Below, piece after piece: positions 5,617 through 5,744 of a DNA stretch of 5,744 bases (the first letter of the stretch is position 1; each line of letters begins with the position of its first letter). The DNA is from Lentisphaerota bacterium. GTDB taxonomy: Bacteria > Verrucomicrobiota > Lentisphaeria > Oligosphaerales > Oligosphaeraceae. The notes beneath the pieces are model-generated. The model was not told the DNA's origin, did no database searches, and saw only the letters and a program-made list of their open reading frames with translations. Location of the stretch: assembly GCA_012800625.1 (NCBI GenBank), contig JAAZIY010000205.1, positions 1 through 5,744 on the forward strand, in the 5' to 3' direction. Made by a program: the position numbers and the translations under genes.

Positions 5617-5744
5617 TGAACCGCGCAAATGGGGGAGGGGGAGGACACGAAGGCACACGAAGGGACACGAAGGCACACGAAGGGACACGAAGGCACACTA
5701 AGGGCTTATGCGGCGCTTGCCTGTCTTTGCAGCTTTACCGGATA
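5616..5744 (+). CDS. Possible start of the next cistron, interrupted or extended by repeats (partial)
   Basis: ATG at 5616 shares a base with the TonB-like stop (TGATG) and has GGAG at 5606-5609, six nt upstream. This is the best start signal in the tail of the window. The frame stays open to the window end and reads MNRAN, a poly-Gly run, then HEGTRRDTKAHEGTRR-type repeat-encoded residues, then GLCGACLSLQLYRI. The repeat has no stop codon in any + frame. Alternative starts are ATG 5629 (frame ending RAYAALACLCSFTG, the most signal-peptide-like) and ATG 5708 (MRRLPVFAALPD, with AAGGG only 3 nt before it). All three frames are open at the edge, so the true frame is undecided. Either the repeat invaded the 5' end of a coupled gene or the real start is 5708. 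Confidence 0.3.
   Translation, partial: MNRANGGGGGHEGTRRDTKAHEGTRRHTKGLCGACLSLQLYRI
5643..5702 (+). repeat. Six-unit 10-bp tandem repeat array (array 3)
   Basis: GGACACGAAG (5643, 5663, 5683) alternates with GCACACGAAG (5653, 5673) and a last GCACACTAAG (5693-5702), giving three 20-bp dimers. It is directly preceded by a G-rich tract (5631-5644: two runs of five G split by A, then GG). It is of the same family as 3584-3603 and, inverted, 306-355. The array lies between the TonB-like stop and the next gene, or inside that gene's first codons. In-frame readings give the HEGT/DTKA peptides that often appear as spurious hypothetical proteins. Confidence 0.9.

Noticed and set aside
5131..5698. 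Minus-strand frames beginning with RVPSCPFVCLRV-type repeats
   Set aside because: The N-termini are translations of array 3 and the rest is antisense to the TonB-like gene. This is a typical spurious repeat ORF.
5643..5702. Short CRISPR-like array
   Set aside because: The units are 10 bp, directly adjacent and without unique spacers; there are no cas genes in the window.

Overview
The window is a short co-directional gene block on the + strand of a Gram-negative (diderm) bacterium. The genes are fairly GC-rich and the 5' leader is visibly AT-richer. An ABC-2 permease with a large extracytoplasmic insertion, a membrane-anchored TPR-type protein, and ExbB/ExbD-like genes occur together in lineages of the PVC group (Lentisphaerota/Kiritimatiellota/Verrucomicrobiota). 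That placement is an impression from protein style, not a proven assignment.

Layout: 1-510 has no convincing gene. It holds a pair of small hairpins (82-126), a five-unit array of 10-bp repeats (306-355) ending in an inverted repeat (352-383), and a sigma70-like promoter (425-452) followed by a ribosome binding site and a GTG start at 511. The genes are: ABC-2-type permease (511-1923); TPR-like membrane-anchored protein (1939-3546, 15-bp gap); an 81-bp gap with a GNRA-type hairpin and a two-unit copy of the same repeat; ExbB/TolQ-family protein (3628-4275); ExbD/TolR-family protein (4301-4813); and a TonB-like protein (4810-5616, ATGA overlap). A further reading frame begins at 5616 (TGATG overlap) and runs off the window. 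Its first codons pass directly through a six-unit, 60-bp array of the 10-bp repeat.

How the genes may work together: the last three complete genes have the order and topology of an ExbB-ExbD-TonB energy-transduction module, in which a proton-driven inner-membrane motor pulls on an outer-membrane partner through TonB. The ExbD-like protein has no acidic residue in its single membrane helix, so the canonical proton-carrying Asp is missing. The ExbB-like protein also lacks two usual helix-3 residues. The permease and TPR protein precede this module in the same direction with tight spacing. This suggests a shared envelope or export function, but the ABC ATPase partner is not in the window.

Most interesting points: the motor-dead-looking ExbD; one copy of a 10-bp-period repeat in each of the three places where the genes are not tightly packed; and the last array lying inside the start of the next cistron, where gain or loss of a unit would switch the reading frame.
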